Part shown: in pieces, positions 27,127-37,086 of the stretch
Numbering within the stretch: position 1 is the first letter of the stretch
How the letters are laid out: each line of letters opens with the position of its first letter
DNA from: Caballeronia mineralivorans PML1(12)
Lineage (GTDB): Bacteria; Pseudomonadota; Gammaproteobacteria; Burkholderiales; Burkholderiaceae
DNA: 64,000 bases
Direction: 5' to 3'
Assembly (NCBI RefSeq): GCF_001028175.1
Contig: NZ_AEJF01000131.1
Span: 1-64,000, forward strand
Translations under genes and position numbers: made by a program
The notes under the pieces: model-generated
The model's input: only the letters and a program-made list of their open reading frames with translations
The model's database searches: none
What the model was told of the DNA's origin: nothing

Positions 27127-28426
27127 GTTCCTGCGTCCCCTCAACAGCATCTTCGGCCGGCTCGCGCTGCTGTCGGTGGGCCTGCTCGTCATGATGCAAC
27201 TGACGTGGCTCGTGATCGTCGATCGCGAACGCGCCGTTGTAGAAGCGGATCACGTCAGCCGGCTGGTACGCCTGGTTCTGGATCCGGCGGCAAGCGCCGC
27301 CGACGGTTCGAGCGAGCGTCTCGCCGCCGCGCTCGGCCTGCGTTATGTCGATGCCGGGCCGCAATCAACACCGCCCGGCTGTCCGCCGCCGTGCGCCGAT
27401 ACCCACGGGCCATTCGAGACCGCCCTGCGCGCGGACCTGCCGCCGCAAAGCCGCGCGGTATTCGACCACACCGAGACGCTCATGTGGATACGCTACGGGC
27501 CGTCGTCGCGATGGCTCGTGATTCCTGCAGCTGTGCCCCCCATCAGCCGCCTGCTGAGCGCCAGTGCGCTCATGCTGTTCCTCGCGATTGCCATCGCGCT
27601 GCTCGGCGCGTGGCAGATCCAGAAGCCCGTGCTGAGACTCGCTCGGGCGGCGCGCGAATTCCGTCTGGGCCATCGTCCGCCGATGGTCCTCGCCAACGGT
27701 CCGTCCGAGGTAAAAGGGCTGATTGGTGACTTCAACGAAATGGCTCGCGAACTGAGCGACGCCGAACAGGAACGCGCGGTCATGCTGGCGGGTGTAGCGC
27801 ATGATTTGCGCGCGCCGATCACGCGTATCCAGGTCCGCGCGAACCTTGTTCCGAGCGCCACCGTGCGCGACGGCTTTTTCCACGACACCGAATCGCTGGC
27901 GCAGATCGTCACGCAATTTCTCGACTTTGCCCGCGATACCGAAGCGGACACGCATGCGCCGTGGATTTCTGTCGATGCATTCTGCCGTGCGCACTACGCG
28001 GAAGCGGAAGCCGACGTCGACGGACGCGATGTGCTCGCCCGCGAGCCGCTCTTCGAACTCGACCTGCAGGCGGGCGACGACTTCCGTCTGCCGGCCGTAG
28101 AACTGGACCGGATGCTCTCGAACCTCGTAGAAAACGCCTTCACCTACGGCGCGCCACCGCTTTGCATCGCGACGTCGCGCGGCAACGGGCGTGACCGGCT
28201 GAGCGTGCGCGATCACGGTAAGGGCATGCCCGAAGCCCATTTCGCGCGGGCGCTCAGGCCCTTCGTGCGACTCGATCCAGCCCGCGGTGGCGACGCGCAT
28301 TGCGGCCTCGGCCTGACCATCGTGCGGCGCCTTACGCGCCGTTACGGCGGCGACCTGTCGATGCACAATGCCGACGGCGGCGGCCTCGCCGTCGTGCTCG
28401 ATTTCCCCTCGCGCACTCCCGCCTGA
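27119..28426 (+). CDS. Membrane sensor histidine kinase
   Basis: The start at 27119 overlaps the regulator gene and gives 435 residues. There are two membrane helices (about 13-34 and 146-166) around a periplasmic sensor loop of about 110 residues, which has the Cys-containing segment PGCPPPCADTHG. A HAMP segment, the phospho-acceptor His in LAGVAHDLRAPITR, and the ATPase motifs NLVENAFTYGAPP, DHGKGMPE and CGLGLTIVRR follow. The two closely spaced Cys could form a disulfide or bind metal. It phosphorylates the partner regulator at 26386. Confidence 0.94.
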   Translation: MPRFLRPLNSIFGRLALLSVGLLVMMQLTWLVIVDRERAVVEADHVSRLVRLVLDPAASAADGSSERLAAALGLRYVDAGPQSTPPGCPPPCADTHGPFETALRADLPPQSRAVFDHTETLMWIRYGPSSRWLVIPAAVPPISRLLSASALMLFLAIAIALLGAWQIQKPVLRLARAAREFRLGHRPPMVLANGPSEVKGLIGDFNEMARELSDAEQERAVMLAGVAHDLRAPITRIQVRANLVPSATVRDGFFHDTESLAQIVTQFLDFARDTEADTHAPWISVDAFCRAHYAEAEADVDGRDVLAREPLFELDLQAGDDFRLPAVELDRMLSNLVENAFTYGAPPLCIATSRGNGRDRLSVRDHGKGMPEAHFARALRPFVRLDPARGGDAHCGLGLTIVRRLTRRYGGDLSMHNADGGGLAVVLDFPSRTPA

Positions 28427-28476
28427 TGACGCCGCTGCGACCTCCCGCGGCAACGTTACACCTCGTAATCAGTCAC

Positions 28477-28505
28477 TAAGCCAGCGTAAGACGCTGCTCG
28501 TTAAG
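28477..28505 (+). promoter_or_regulatory. Possible response-regulator box before the RND operon
   Basis: TAAG repeats at 28477, 28487 and 28502, the first two exactly 10 bases apart, and CAGCGTAAGACGCTG is an inverted repeat (28482-28496). OmpR-type regulators bind such spaced direct repeats. The evidence is weak. Confidence 0.25.
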
Positions 28506-28684
28506 CTAGGGTTATCCCTTGCCGCTGGCATGGCGTTGCGCGGTTTTCTCCGGGCCTCGATGGCCTGGTCAAGCGCCTCTTGAGGCGACCCTCCTTCGCT
28601 TTCCCTCGCGTTTTTCGAAAGACCTGCGCATCGATGCTTGCCCGGCGGCCCTTTGTCGAACCTTGATCGAAGGATGCTCACCGC

Positions 28685-29899
28685 ATGACCAGAATCCGTA
28701 AGGTATCCGTAGTGACTTCACGATCGCCGCGTGCGCTCATAGCCGTTGCCGCTGCCGCGTTTTCGCTCGCCGCGTGTGGCGACGGCGGCGCGCAGCGCCC
28801 TCCACAGGGCGTTCCCGAAGTGGGCGTCGAGACCATCGCCCCACATCCGATCATGGCGAGTACTGAACTGTCCGGCCGCCTTTCCGCCATCCGCGTGGCC
28901 GATGTCAGGCCGCAGGTGCAAGGCATCGTCATGAAGCGGCTCTTCACCGAAGGCTCGATGGTCGCGGCGGGCGCGGTGCTCTACCAGATCGACCCGTCCA
29001 GCTACCAGGCAAGTTATGACCAGGCCGTCGGGACGCTCGTGAAAGCGCAAGCCACGGCCGATGCCGCGCAAACGAAGGCGACGCGTTATACGGATTTATC
29101 GAAGATAGATGGCGTGAGCAAGCAGGACTACGACGACGCGATTTCGTCGCTGCAGGAAGCGAAGGCCGACGTGGTCGCCGATCGCGCGGCATTAAAGACA
29201 GCCGCGATCAACCTGGGTTACACGAAGGTCATCTCACCGATAGCCGGGCGTATCGGCAAGTCGAGTGTGACCGAAGGCGCGCTCGTCACGGCCGTGCAGA
29301 CCACGGCGCTAGCCACCGTGCAGGCGACCAGTGAGATGTATCTCGATGTCACCCGTTCATCGGTGGACTGGCTGCGGTTGCAAAAGGAGTTCGCGAGCGG
29401 CCAGTTGCAGCAGGCCGGCAACGACGGCGCTGTCGTGCATCTCGTGATGGAAGACGGCAGTGAATATCCGCATGCCGGCAAGCTGCTGTTCTCGGATATT
29501 ACCGTCGACGCCACCACCGGTTCGGTCACGCTACGCAGCGTGTTTCCGAATCCGGAGGGCGCGTTGCTGCCGGGCATGTTCGTGCGCGCGCGGCTCGACG
29601 AAGGCGTGAACCAGCAGGCGATCACGGTGCCGCAACTGGCGGTATCGCGTGCGTCCGACGGCTCGGCCAGCGTGCTCACAGTCGGCGCCGACAGCAAGGT
29701 CGTACAAACGCCCGTGGCCGCCAACACGGCGAACGGTGCGGACTGGGTCATCACGAGCGGCCTTAAGGCCGGCGACCGGGTGATCGTGTCGGGTTCGCAG
29801 AAAGTGCGAACGGGTGCGCTCGTCAAGGCAGTCGAAAGCCCCTCTCCTTCCGATACCCCGGCTACAGCGGCCACGGCCGCGTCGGCCATCCGCAGCTAA
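28685..29899 (+). CDS. RND efflux periplasmic adaptor (membrane fusion lipoprotein)
   Basis: The protein has 404 residues. A signal peptide ends in the lipobox LAACG, so it is acylated. The MFP pattern follows: VRPQVQGIVMKRLFTEGSMV (lipoyl half), a coiled-coil hairpin of about 100-165 (DQAVGTLVKAQATADAAQTK), ISPIAGRIGKSSVTEGALV (second lipoyl half), and beta-barrel and membrane-proximal parts. It joins the pump and outer-membrane channel. It is the first gene of the operon, 12 bases before the pump gene. Confidence 0.94.
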   Translation: MTRIRKVSVVTSRSPRALIAVAAAAFSLAACGDGGAQRPPQGVPEVGVETIAPHPIMASTELSGRLSAIRVADVRPQVQGIVMKRLFTEGSMVAAGAVLYQIDPSSYQASYDQAVGTLVKAQATADAAQTKATRYTDLSKIDGVSKQDYDDAISSLQEAKADVVADRAALKTAAINLGYTKVISPIAGRIGKSSVTEGALVTAVQTTALATVQATSEMYLDVTRSSVDWLRLQKEFASGQLQQAGNDGAVVHLVMEDGSEYPHAGKLLFSDITVDATTGSVTLRSVFPNPEGALLPGMFVRARLDEGVNQQAITVPQLAVSRASDGSASVLTVGADSKVVQTPVAANTANGADWVITSGLKAGDRVIVSGSQKVRTGALVKAVESPSPSDTPATAATAASAIRS

Positions 29900-29911
29900 A
29901 GCGAGAACCTC

Positions 29912-32900
29912 ATGGCAGGCTTTTTCATCAACCGACCGATTCTCGCGTGGGTCATCGCCATCGTCATCATGATGGTCGGTGCAGCTTCCATCCGGACGTT
30001 ACCCGTCGAGCAGTATCCGAGCGTTGCACCGGTCTCCGTGCAAATCACGGCGACCTATCCAGGCGCTTCCGCCGAAACCGTGGCGACCACGGTCACGCAG
30101 GTGATCGAACAGAAACTGAGCGGCATCGACAACCTGCTGTACATGTCGTCTACCAGCAGCAACGCGGGAACGGCGACCATCACGCTGACCTTCCAGCAGG
30201 GCACCAACGCCGACATCGCGCAGGTGCAAGTGCAGAACAAGGTGCAGCAGGCAACCTCCTCGTTGCCGCAAACGGTGCAGAACCAGGGCGTGCAGGTGGC
30301 GAAGGCGGCCAACGCGTTCCTGATGATCGTCTCGCTCTCATCCTCCGACGGCAGCATGAATTCCATCGATCTCGGCAACGTCATCGCCACGCAGATCGAG
30401 GACCCGCTGACCCAGATCGACGGTGTGGGTGACGTGACGCTGTTCGGCGCACAGCACGCCATGCGCGTGTGGCTCGACCCGGTCAAGCTGCAGTCGGTGG
30501 GCCTGACGGCAAGCGATGTCACCACGGCGATCACCAACCAGAACGTGCAACTGTCGGTCGGCCAGATCGGCGGTTCACCGTCGACGAAGGTGCAGGCGAT
30601 CAACGCCACCATCTCCGCGTCGAGCCTGCTCACCACGCCCGCGCAGTTCGGCTCGATCCTGCTGCGTGTGAACACGGACGGCTCGAAGGTCCTGCTAAGC
30701 GACGTCGCCCGCGTGGAAGTGGGCGGCGACGACTACAGCACGGATTCGCGGCTGAACGGCAAGCCCGCGGCGTCGCTTGCGGTCAAGCTCGCGAGCGGTG
30801 CGAACGCAATGAGCGTCGCGAAGGCCGTGCGCGCGAAGCTCGACCAACTGACTCCGCAGTTGCCGCAGAGCGTGGTGGTCGACTATCCCTACGACACCAC
30901 GCCGTTCGTGCGCATCTCGATTGAAGAGGTGGTGAAGACGCTGATCGAAGCGGTGATGCTGGTGTTCGTCGTGATGTACGTGTTCCTGCAGAACCTGCGG
31001 GCGACGCTGATCCCGACCATCGTCGTGCCGGTTGCGCTGCTCGGTACGTTCGCGGTGATGTCGGTGGTCGGCTTCTCGATCAACGTGCTCTCCATGTTCG
31101 GGCTCGTGCTGGCCATCGGCCTGCTGGTGGACGACGCGATCGTGGTCGTGGAGAACGTCGAGCGCTTGATTGCGGAGGAGAAACTTTCGCCGCTGGAGGC
31201 GACCCGGAAAGCGATGAAGCAGATCACCGGGGCGCTTGTCGGCATCACGACCGTGCTGATCGCCGTGTTCATCCCGATGGCTTTCTTCTCCGGTTCCACC
31301 GGCGCGATCTACCGGCAGTTCTCGATCACCATCGTGGCGGCCATGCTGCTCTCCGTGTTCCTCGCGCTCACGCTCACCCCCGCGTTATGCGCGACGCTGC
31401 TCAAGCGTTCTGACGTGGAGCATCACGAGAAACGCGGCCTGCTCGGCTGGTTCAACCGCGTGCTTGCGCGCGGTACCGACCGCTACTCCGCGGGCGTATC
31501 GCGCGTGGTCGGCAAGCCGGTGCGTTACCTGGTGATCTACGCCTTGATCGCGGGTGTAGTCGTGCTGCTCTTCACAAAGTTGCCTTCGTCTTATCTGCCG
31601 GAGGAGGACCAGGGCATCATCATCACGTCGATCTCGACGCCGGTCGGCACGCCTTCCGCGAAGACACTCGAGACGGTGAAGCAGGTCGAAGCCTATTATC
31701 TCGGCCTGCCGCAGGTGGACAAGATCATCACGCTCACGGGCTTCAGCTTCAACGGCTCGGGCCAGAACAATGCCCTCGCGTTCGTCAAGCTCAAGGACTG
31801 GAGCACGCGCCGCGGCAAGGACGGACAGGCGTCGTCGATCATCCTGCATGCCAACATGCATTTCGCGACCGCCGCGCGCGACGCGCAGATATTCGCGCTC
31901 AATCCACCGGCCATCCAGGAACTCGGCACGCAGAGCGGGCTCGACTTCGAGCTGGAAGATCGCGCGGGCCAAGGCCACGACAAGCTGATGGCCGCGCGCC
32001 GCGAGTTGATGGCGCTGGCCGCGAACAACAGCATGCTCTCGGGCATGCGTCCCGGCGGTCTCGACGATACCCCGCAGTTCCACGTCGATATCGATCGCGA
32101 GAAGGCCAGTGCGCTCGGGCTTTCCGTCGCCGATGTGAACGACACGCTGCAGACCGCGTTCGGCTCCACCTACGTGAACAACTACGTCGATACGGGCCGC
32201 ATCCAGAAGGTCTACGTGCAGGCCGACGCGCCCTACCGGATGATGCCTGCGGACATCGGGCGCTGGTATGTGAGGTCGAGTACGAGCACGAGTACATCTA
32301 CGTCCAGTACGTCCAGTACGTCCAGCACATCGAGCAGCAGCACGACCACGAGCACCACCAGCTACGACGGCCAGATGGTGCCCTTCTCGACCTTCTCCTC
32401 CGGCAAGTGGAGCTTCGGCCCGCCGCAGATCGAGCGCTTCAACCGCACGCTCGCGATGGAAATCACCGCGCAGACCGGCGCGAACGCCAGCACGGGCCAG
32501 GCGATGGACGCTGTCGAAGCGCTTGTGAAGAAGCTGCCTGCGGGCTTTGGCATCGACTGGACGGGGCAGTCCTATCAGGAGCGCCTCGCGGGCTCGCAGG
32601 CGATCTATCTGTACGCGATTTCGGTGATCGTCGTGTTCCTGTGTCTCGCGGGCCTCTACGAAAGCTGGTCCATTCCTATAGCGGTGATCCTCGTCGTGCC
32701 GCTCGGCGTGCTGGGGGCGCTGCTCGGCGCGCAACTCCGCGGGCTTCCCGACGACATCTACTTCAAGGTCGGGCTGCTGGCGACCATCGGCCTCTCGACC
32801 AAGAACGCAATCCTGATCGTCGAATTCGCTAAAGACCTGCAAGCGCAAGGCCGCAGCCTGATCGACGCCACGCTCGAAGCCGCGCGCCTGCGCTTGCGGC

Positions 32901-33121
32901 CCATCCTGATGACCTCGCTCGCGTTCGTGTTCGGCGTGTTGCCGCTCGTCATCAGCACGGGTGCGGGATCGGCGAGCCGCCATGCCATCGGCACCGGCGT
33001 GATGGGCGGCATGATCGCCGCCACCGTCCTCGCGATCTTTTTCGTGCCGGTGTTCTTCGTTGTCGTGCGGCGTCTGTTCGGCGAGCACGGCCACACCACG
33101 CAAAACGAAGGTGAGCAATGA
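29912..33121 (+). CDS. RND efflux pump (HAE1 family) with a Ser/Thr-rich insert
   Basis: The protein has 1069 residues. It begins MAGFFINRPILAWVIA and has 12 membrane helices and two large periplasmic loops. The proton relay is in LAIGLLVDDAIVVVENVER (Asp-Asp, helix 4), and GLSTKNAILIVEFAK (helix 10) carries the matching Lys. The pump expels drugs or other amphiphiles using the proton gradient. Residues about 788-820 hold a low-complexity Ser/Thr run absent from usual relatives, where RWYVR joins directly to GQMVPFS. The stop overlaps the next gene. Confidence 0.95.
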   Translation: MAGFFINRPILAWVIAIVIMMVGAASIRTLPVEQYPSVAPVSVQITATYPGASAETVATTVTQVIEQKLSGIDNLLYMSSTSSNAGTATITLTFQQGTNADIAQVQVQNKVQQATSSLPQTVQNQGVQVAKAANAFLMIVSLSSSDGSMNSIDLGNVIATQIEDPLTQIDGVGDVTLFGAQHAMRVWLDPVKLQSVGLTASDVTTAITNQNVQLSVGQIGGSPSTKVQAINATISASSLLTTPAQFGSILLRVNTDGSKVLLSDVARVEVGGDDYSTDSRLNGKPAASLAVKLASGANAMSVAKAVRAKLDQLTPQLPQSVVVDYPYDTTPFVRISIEEVVKTLIEAVMLVFVVMYVFLQNLRATLIPTIVVPVALLGTFAVMSVVGFSINVLSMFGLVLAIGLLVDDAIVVVENVERLIAEEKLSPLEATRKAMKQITGALVGITTVLIAVFIPMAFFSGSTGAIYRQFSITIVAAMLLSVFLALTLTPALCATLLKRSDVEHHEKRGLLGWFNRVLARGTDRYSAGVSRVVGKPVRYLVIYALIAGVVVLLFTKLPSSYLPEEDQGIIITSISTPVGTPSAKTLETVKQVEAYYLGLPQVDKIITLTGFSFNGSGQNNALAFVKLKDWSTRRGKDGQASSIILHANMHFATAARDAQIFALNPPAIQELGTQSGLDFELEDRAGQGHDKLMAARRELMALAANNSMLSGMRPGGLDDTPQFHVDIDREKASALGLSVADVNDTLQTAFGSTYVNNYVDTGRIQKVYVQADAPYRMMPADIGRWYVRSSTSTSTSTSSTSSTSSTSSSSTTTSTTSYDGQMVPFSTFSSGKWSFGPPQIERFNRTLAMEITAQTGANASTGQAMDAVEALVKKLPAGFGIDWTGQSYQERLAGSQAIYLYAISVIVVFLCLAGLYESWSIPIAVILVVPLGVLGALLGAQLRGLPDDIYFKVGLLATIGLSTKNAILIVEFAKDLQAQGRSLIDATLEAARLRLRPILMTSLAFVFGVLPLVISTGAGSASRHAIGTGVMGGMIAATVLAIFFVPVFFVVVRRLFGEHGHTTQNEGEQ
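32274..32365 (+). repeat. Ser/Thr microsatellite-like insert in the RND pump
   Basis: Imperfect tandem repeats, including three consecutive ACGTCCAGY units (32300-32326) and runs of AGCACGAG and ACGAGCACC types, encode about 30 Ser and Thr residues in the periplasmic docking part. Expansion by slippage would keep frame. Confidence 0.85.
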
Positions 33122-34551
33122 TGAGACTCAAACTGGGCGCATGCCTGCTGTTACTGGCGCTTGCAACGATCGCGACGCTCGCCGGCTGCACGCTCGACCC
33201 GCATTACGAGCGGCCCGCCGCACCGGTGGCCGCAACCTATCCGCAAGGCGACGGTTACGAGAGCACGACGGCCGCGCAAAAGCCTGCGGCAGATACATCG
33301 CAAACACTCGCCGTCGATACCCAATGGCGCACCTTCTTTCGCGATCCACGCCTGCAGCGGCTGATCCAGATCGCCCTCGACAACAATCGCGATCTGCGCG
33401 TAGCTGCGTTGAACGTGGCCGAATACGAGGCGCAATATCGCATCGCGCGTGCGGCACTTGCGCCGTCGATATCCGCGAGCGGCAGCGTGACGCGCGAACG
33501 CACGTTAGGCGCAACGAGCGTATCGAACGATGTCAACATCGGTACGACGTCATGGGAAGTCGACTTCTTCGGGCGTCTGCGCAGCCTCAAGCGGCAAGCG
33601 CTGGAAAACTACCTCTCGACCGAGGCATCGCGTCAAAGCACGCAGATCAGCCTCATCGCAACGGTGGCGACCGACTACCTGACCTTGCTCTCGGATGAGC
33701 GCTTGCTGAAGATCACGCAGGACACGGTTGCCGCCGACCAGGCCACTTACGACGTCACGAAGCGCATACAGGAACTGGGCAATTCGTCGCTGCTCGATGT
33801 GAGGCAGGCGCAGAACACCCTAGCCAGTGCGCAGGCGAGCCTGGCGTCGTACAGGCGGGCTGTGGCTCAGGACCGCAACAACCTGGTCGCGGTGCTCGGC
33901 GCGCCGATCCCGGACGACCTGCCGCCCGCCCCCGCGTTCGACCAGGCCTCCAACACGTCGATGTTCGCCGATATCGGCGCAGGCCTGCCTTCGACCTTGC
34001 TCACGCGCCGCCCGGATATCCTGGAAGCCGAGCATGCCTTGAAGGCGGCCAACGCGAACGTTGGCGTGGCGCGTGCGGCGTTCTTCCCGAAGATCGAACT
34101 GACCACGACGGCGGGAACATCGAGTTCAACGCTGTCCGGTCTGTTCAAGGCAGGAACGGGCGCGTGGGCGTTCGCGCCGACCGTGTCCCTGCCGATCTTC
34201 GACTACGGCAGCAACAAGGCGTCGCTGGACGTTGCGAAGATCGAAAAGAACATCGAGATTGCCGACTATGAAAGCACGATCCAGACCGCGTTCAAGGAAG
34301 TATCGAATGCGTTGACGGCGCGTGCAACATACATCGATCAGGTCGTCGCGGATCGCGATTATGTGACTTCCGCGCAGAGCTATTACATGCTTGCACAGGC
34401 GCGGTATAAGGCCGGCACGGACAGCTTCCTCACGTTCCTCGATGCACAGCGCACGCTCTATACCGCCCAACAGCAGCTTGCGTCCGATACCCTGTCGCAG
34501 CAGTCGAATCTCGTTACCTTGTATAAGGTGCTGGGCGGCGGGGTGGATTGA
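33118..34551 (+). CDS. Outer-membrane efflux channel lipoprotein (NodT/OprM type)
   Basis: The protein has 477 residues and overlaps the pump stop (ATGATGA), with the second ATG at 33121 as an alternative start. The lipobox IATLAGCTLDP marks an acylated N-terminus. Two outer-membrane efflux repeats follow, with DPRLQRLIQIALDNNRDLRVA and TSWEVDFFGRLRSL in the first half and GLPSTLLTRRPDILEAEHAL between halves. It forms the TolC-like trimeric exit duct of the system. Confidence 0.95.
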   Translation: MMRLKLGACLLLLALATIATLAGCTLDPHYERPAAPVAATYPQGDGYESTTAAQKPAADTSQTLAVDTQWRTFFRDPRLQRLIQIALDNNRDLRVAALNVAEYEAQYRIARAALAPSISASGSVTRERTLGATSVSNDVNIGTTSWEVDFFGRLRSLKRQALENYLSTEASRQSTQISLIATVATDYLTLLSDERLLKITQDTVAADQATYDVTKRIQELGNSSLLDVRQAQNTLASAQASLASYRRAVAQDRNNLVAVLGAPIPDDLPPAPAFDQASNTSMFADIGAGLPSTLLTRRPDILEAEHALKAANANVGVARAAFFPKIELTTTAGTSSSTLSGLFKAGTGAWAFAPTVSLPIFDYGSNKASLDVAKIEKNIEIADYESTIQTAFKEVSNALTARATYIDQVVADRDYVTSAQSYYMLAQARYKAGTDSFLTFLDAQRTLYTAQQQLASDTLSQQSNLVTLYKVLGGGVD

Positions 34552-34601
34552 CAGCAGTGTGTATGTACGCAATGCCGTCATCCAGGCGCATTGCGTAATA
34601 C

Positions 34602-35312
34602 TCAGGACTGGCCGGTGGTCTTGTCGATGGTGATCCCCAACTCGGCAGCCATCTGCTCCACCATCGCGCGGAGCTGGACCAGCTCCGCGTTGAGCCGCTT
34701 CTGCTCGGCCTTCAGTGTTTCGAACTCCGTGTACGACACGGAGTCGTCGAGAGCACCGCCCGCCGAACCTTCGCTCGCGCTCATACTCACTTCACCGCAT
34801 AGCAAATGCGCCCAGCGACTTTCACGCTCGCCCGGCGTGCGGGGCAGTTTCACGACGCGGGCCGGCTCGTTGGCGGCGAGTTCAACGAGAAATGCTTCCA
34901 CCGACGAGATATCGGCGAAACCATGCAGGCGCGCGGCGTTCAGGCGCAACTCCGCCGCTGTCTGCGGCCCGCGCAGGATCAATGTTGTGAGTAATGCAGC
35001 GGCCTGGCTGGGGATCCCTAACACGCGGTTCATGTTGTGCTCGAAGCGCGGCACGCGGCTGCTGCTGCCTTCAAACACCAGGCTCAGGCGTTTCAGGTCG
35101 TCGATGGTCGTGAGGACGTCGGCCTCGGTGACGTTCATCACCGGCGCGCGGGCGGTCTTCTGGTTGCAGCCCGAGGTCAGTGCGTTGACCGACAGCGGAT
35201 ACGCATCCGGGACCGTGTGCTGTTTTTCGACCAGCACCCCCAGCACGCGCGCCTCGAGAGGCGTCAGGGTGCGCAGGGCTGGGCGTGAGGGGGCATCGGG
35301 AGTGGAGTTCAT
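34602..35312 (-). CDS. yceH: YceH family (UPF0502/DUF480) protein
   Basis: The protein has 236 residues. LEARVLGVLVEKQHTVPDAY, SVNALTSGCNQKTARAP and FEHNMNRVL are conserved marks of this winged-helix-pair family, of unknown biochemical role. A coiled-coil is predicted near the C-terminus (FETLKAEQKRLNAELVQLRA). It converges on the RND operon with about 50 bases between stops. Confidence 0.93.
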   Translation of the reverse strand: MNSTPDAPSRPALRTLTPLEARVLGVLVEKQHTVPDAYPLSVNALTSGCNQKTARAPVMNVTEADVLTTIDDLKRLSLVFEGSSSRVPRFEHNMNRVLGIPSQAAALLTTLILRGPQTAAELRLNAARLHGFADISSVEAFLVELAANEPARVVKLPRTPGERESRWAHLLCGEVSMSASEGSAGGALDDSVSYTEFETLKAEQKRLNAELVQLRAMVEQMAAELGITIDKTTGQS

Positions 35313-35496
35313 GCTTGAGGTCGCTAGGTGCAGATACTTGAATTCGGACCTGGCGTGAGCCGGGCGGACGTCTATGGGCGATCAAAGAGCCCTATGATAT
35401 CCGCCCTGCGTTATCCCGAGAATACGCGGTGAAGCAGCGGAGCACGTCGTGGCCCGCCACGCGCTACCGTGCAACATGCAACAGTGAGTGAAGGCG

Positions 35497-35910
35497 TTAC
35501 TTCCGATCGATCGAATATCTGCCCGGGCCGGTCACGCATAACAGCAGCAGGCCGCCCATGATGCTGATGTTCTTGTAGAAGTTGATCATATTGGCGATAT
35601 GCGCGTCGCCGGTCATCGTCCAGAAGTGGTGCCCAATGAGGGCCGTGCCCAGCGTATAGACCGCCAAGATGAGCGCGAGCGGCCGCGTGTAGAACCCGAC
35701 CACGATCGCAATACCGACAAAAAACTCCATGACGACCGCGATGATGGCGGAGACCATGGGAAGCGGCGCGCCTTCCGAGGCCATGAAACCGACCGTGCCC
35801 GAGAAACTTGTCAGCTTGCTCCACCCGAAGATCAAAAACAGGATCATCAGCAGTATGCGTGCGACCAGAATCAGTTCGTCCTTACGGCGCTCGAAGAGGG
35901 TGTATCGCAT
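35497..35910 (-). CDS. DoxX family inner-membrane protein
   Basis: The ATG at 35910 (MRYTLFERRKDEL) has AAAGGAAAG upstream, better than the longer frame from 35988. It has 137 residues and four membrane helices; LILFLIFGWSKLTSFSGT-like sequence and GFYTRPLALILAVYTLGTAL are typical of DoxX/YphA proteins. The role is unknown; relatives have been linked to quinone- or thiol-related redox stress. Confidence 0.88.
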   Translation of the reverse strand: MRYTLFERRKDELILVARILLMILFLIFGWSKLTSFSGTVGFMASEGAPLPMVSAIIAVVMEFFVGIAIVVGFYTRPLALILAVYTLGTALIGHHFWTMTGDAHIANMINFYKNISIMGGLLLLCVTGPGRYSIDRK

Positions 35911-36228
35911 GATGACTTTCCTTTGGGAAGAGGACGACCGTACACGGGAGGGCGACGCTTGATCGGCGCGCCTGTCGAACATTAGCACCGCTATGTTGTG
36001 GCCTGCAAACGACAGGATTTTTTACTGCACGAGAGACGCGCCGCCGGTCATGGCGAACCGGCGTTCTTTACGATGCGACATTGACAGGTTCGACACGGCA
36101 GCCCGAGCGTTAAGGTACCCATAAGGTTCCATTGCATATAGTGCTCCGCAACGTACTACTCAAAGGCCGGGCGCTTCACGCTCGGCAATCGGTTAACCGC
36201 AGTCGTGGGGCACAAATGGAGAAAGAGC

Positions 36229-37029
36229 GTGAGTAACCTTACCAGCAGACATGTTTCCGACATGCTCAACAAAGTCCCGGAGGTCACCCTCGCTTTCTGG
36301 ATTATCAAAATCATGTCGACGACAGTCGGCGAAACCGGTGCCGATTATCTAGCGGTCCACGTGGGTCTCGGCACCGCCGTAACGGGCGCGATCATGGGCA
36401 CGTTACTGGTCATCGCACTGGTGCTGCAGCTTCGTTCGCGCGAGTACGTGCCATGGATCTACTGGCTGTGCGTGGTACTCGTGAGCGTAGTGGGGACACA
36501 GATCACCGATGCCCTCACCGACGGACTCGGGATCAGTCTTTATGTCAGCACAACTGTTTTCGCCATCGCTCTGGCCGCGATTTTTGCGATCTGGTACCGC
36601 AGCGAGCGGACGCTGTCCATCCACACAATTGTTACCAGGCGGCGCGAGCTCTTCTACTGGGCGGCCATCCTGACCACGTTCGCGTTGGGCACGGCCGCCG
36701 GCGACCTGGCAACCGAAGCGCTCGGCCTTGGATTCAGGGTTGGCGTGGTCGCGTTCGGAGCGCTCATCGCCATCGCCATGGCTGCGTTTTATCTCGGCGC
36801 CAATGCCGTGTTGACGTTCTGGGTGGCCTACATCCTGACGCGCCCGTTGGGGGCGTCGCTGGGTGACCTGTTGTCCCAGGCACGGTCCTACGGAGGCTTG
36901 GGATTCGGCAACGTAACGACCAGCGTGGTGTTCCTGGTGGTTATCGTCGCCCTGGTCTCGCTCGTGAGCGCGGGCCGGAACCGAACGGGCCGGACAACAC
37001 CGTCAGACGGTCCATTCGACGCAGCATGA
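36229..37029 (+). CDS. COG4705-type multi-pass membrane protein
   Basis: A GTG start at 36229 (MSNLTSRHVSDML) with GGAG upstream gives 266 residues. About seven to eight helices are seen. MLNKVPEVTLAFWIIKIMSTTVGETGADYL is the typical opening of this uncharacterised family, which has a repeated helix-pair pattern (the same kind of GETxxD motif recurs as GTAAGDLATEALGLG). In other bacteria it is often near two-component or metal-response genes. It is followed by a small periplasmic protein 57 bases later. Confidence 0.8.
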   Translation: MSNLTSRHVSDMLNKVPEVTLAFWIIKIMSTTVGETGADYLAVHVGLGTAVTGAIMGTLLVIALVLQLRSREYVPWIYWLCVVLVSVVGTQITDALTDGLGISLYVSTTVFAIALAAIFAIWYRSERTLSIHTIVTRRRELFYWAAILTTFALGTAAGDLATEALGLGFRVGVVAFGALIAIAMAAFYLGANAVLTFWVAYILTRPLGASLGDLLSQARSYGGLGFGNVTTSVVFLVVIVALVSLVSAGRNRTGRTTPSDGPFDAA

Positions 37030-37086
37030 TTGCCAAAAACCTTTCGCTTGCAGTCTGAGTGGATCACCAGCACAGGAGAAAATCCA

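Noticed and set aside
27365-28453. Minus-strand frame opposite the sensor kinase (362 residues)
   Set aside because: Shadow frame. The kinase has all expected motifs on the plus strand.
31385-33118. Minus-strand frame opposite the RND pump (577 residues)
   Set aside because: Shadow of a well supported gene; composition is Arg/His-rich and matches no family.
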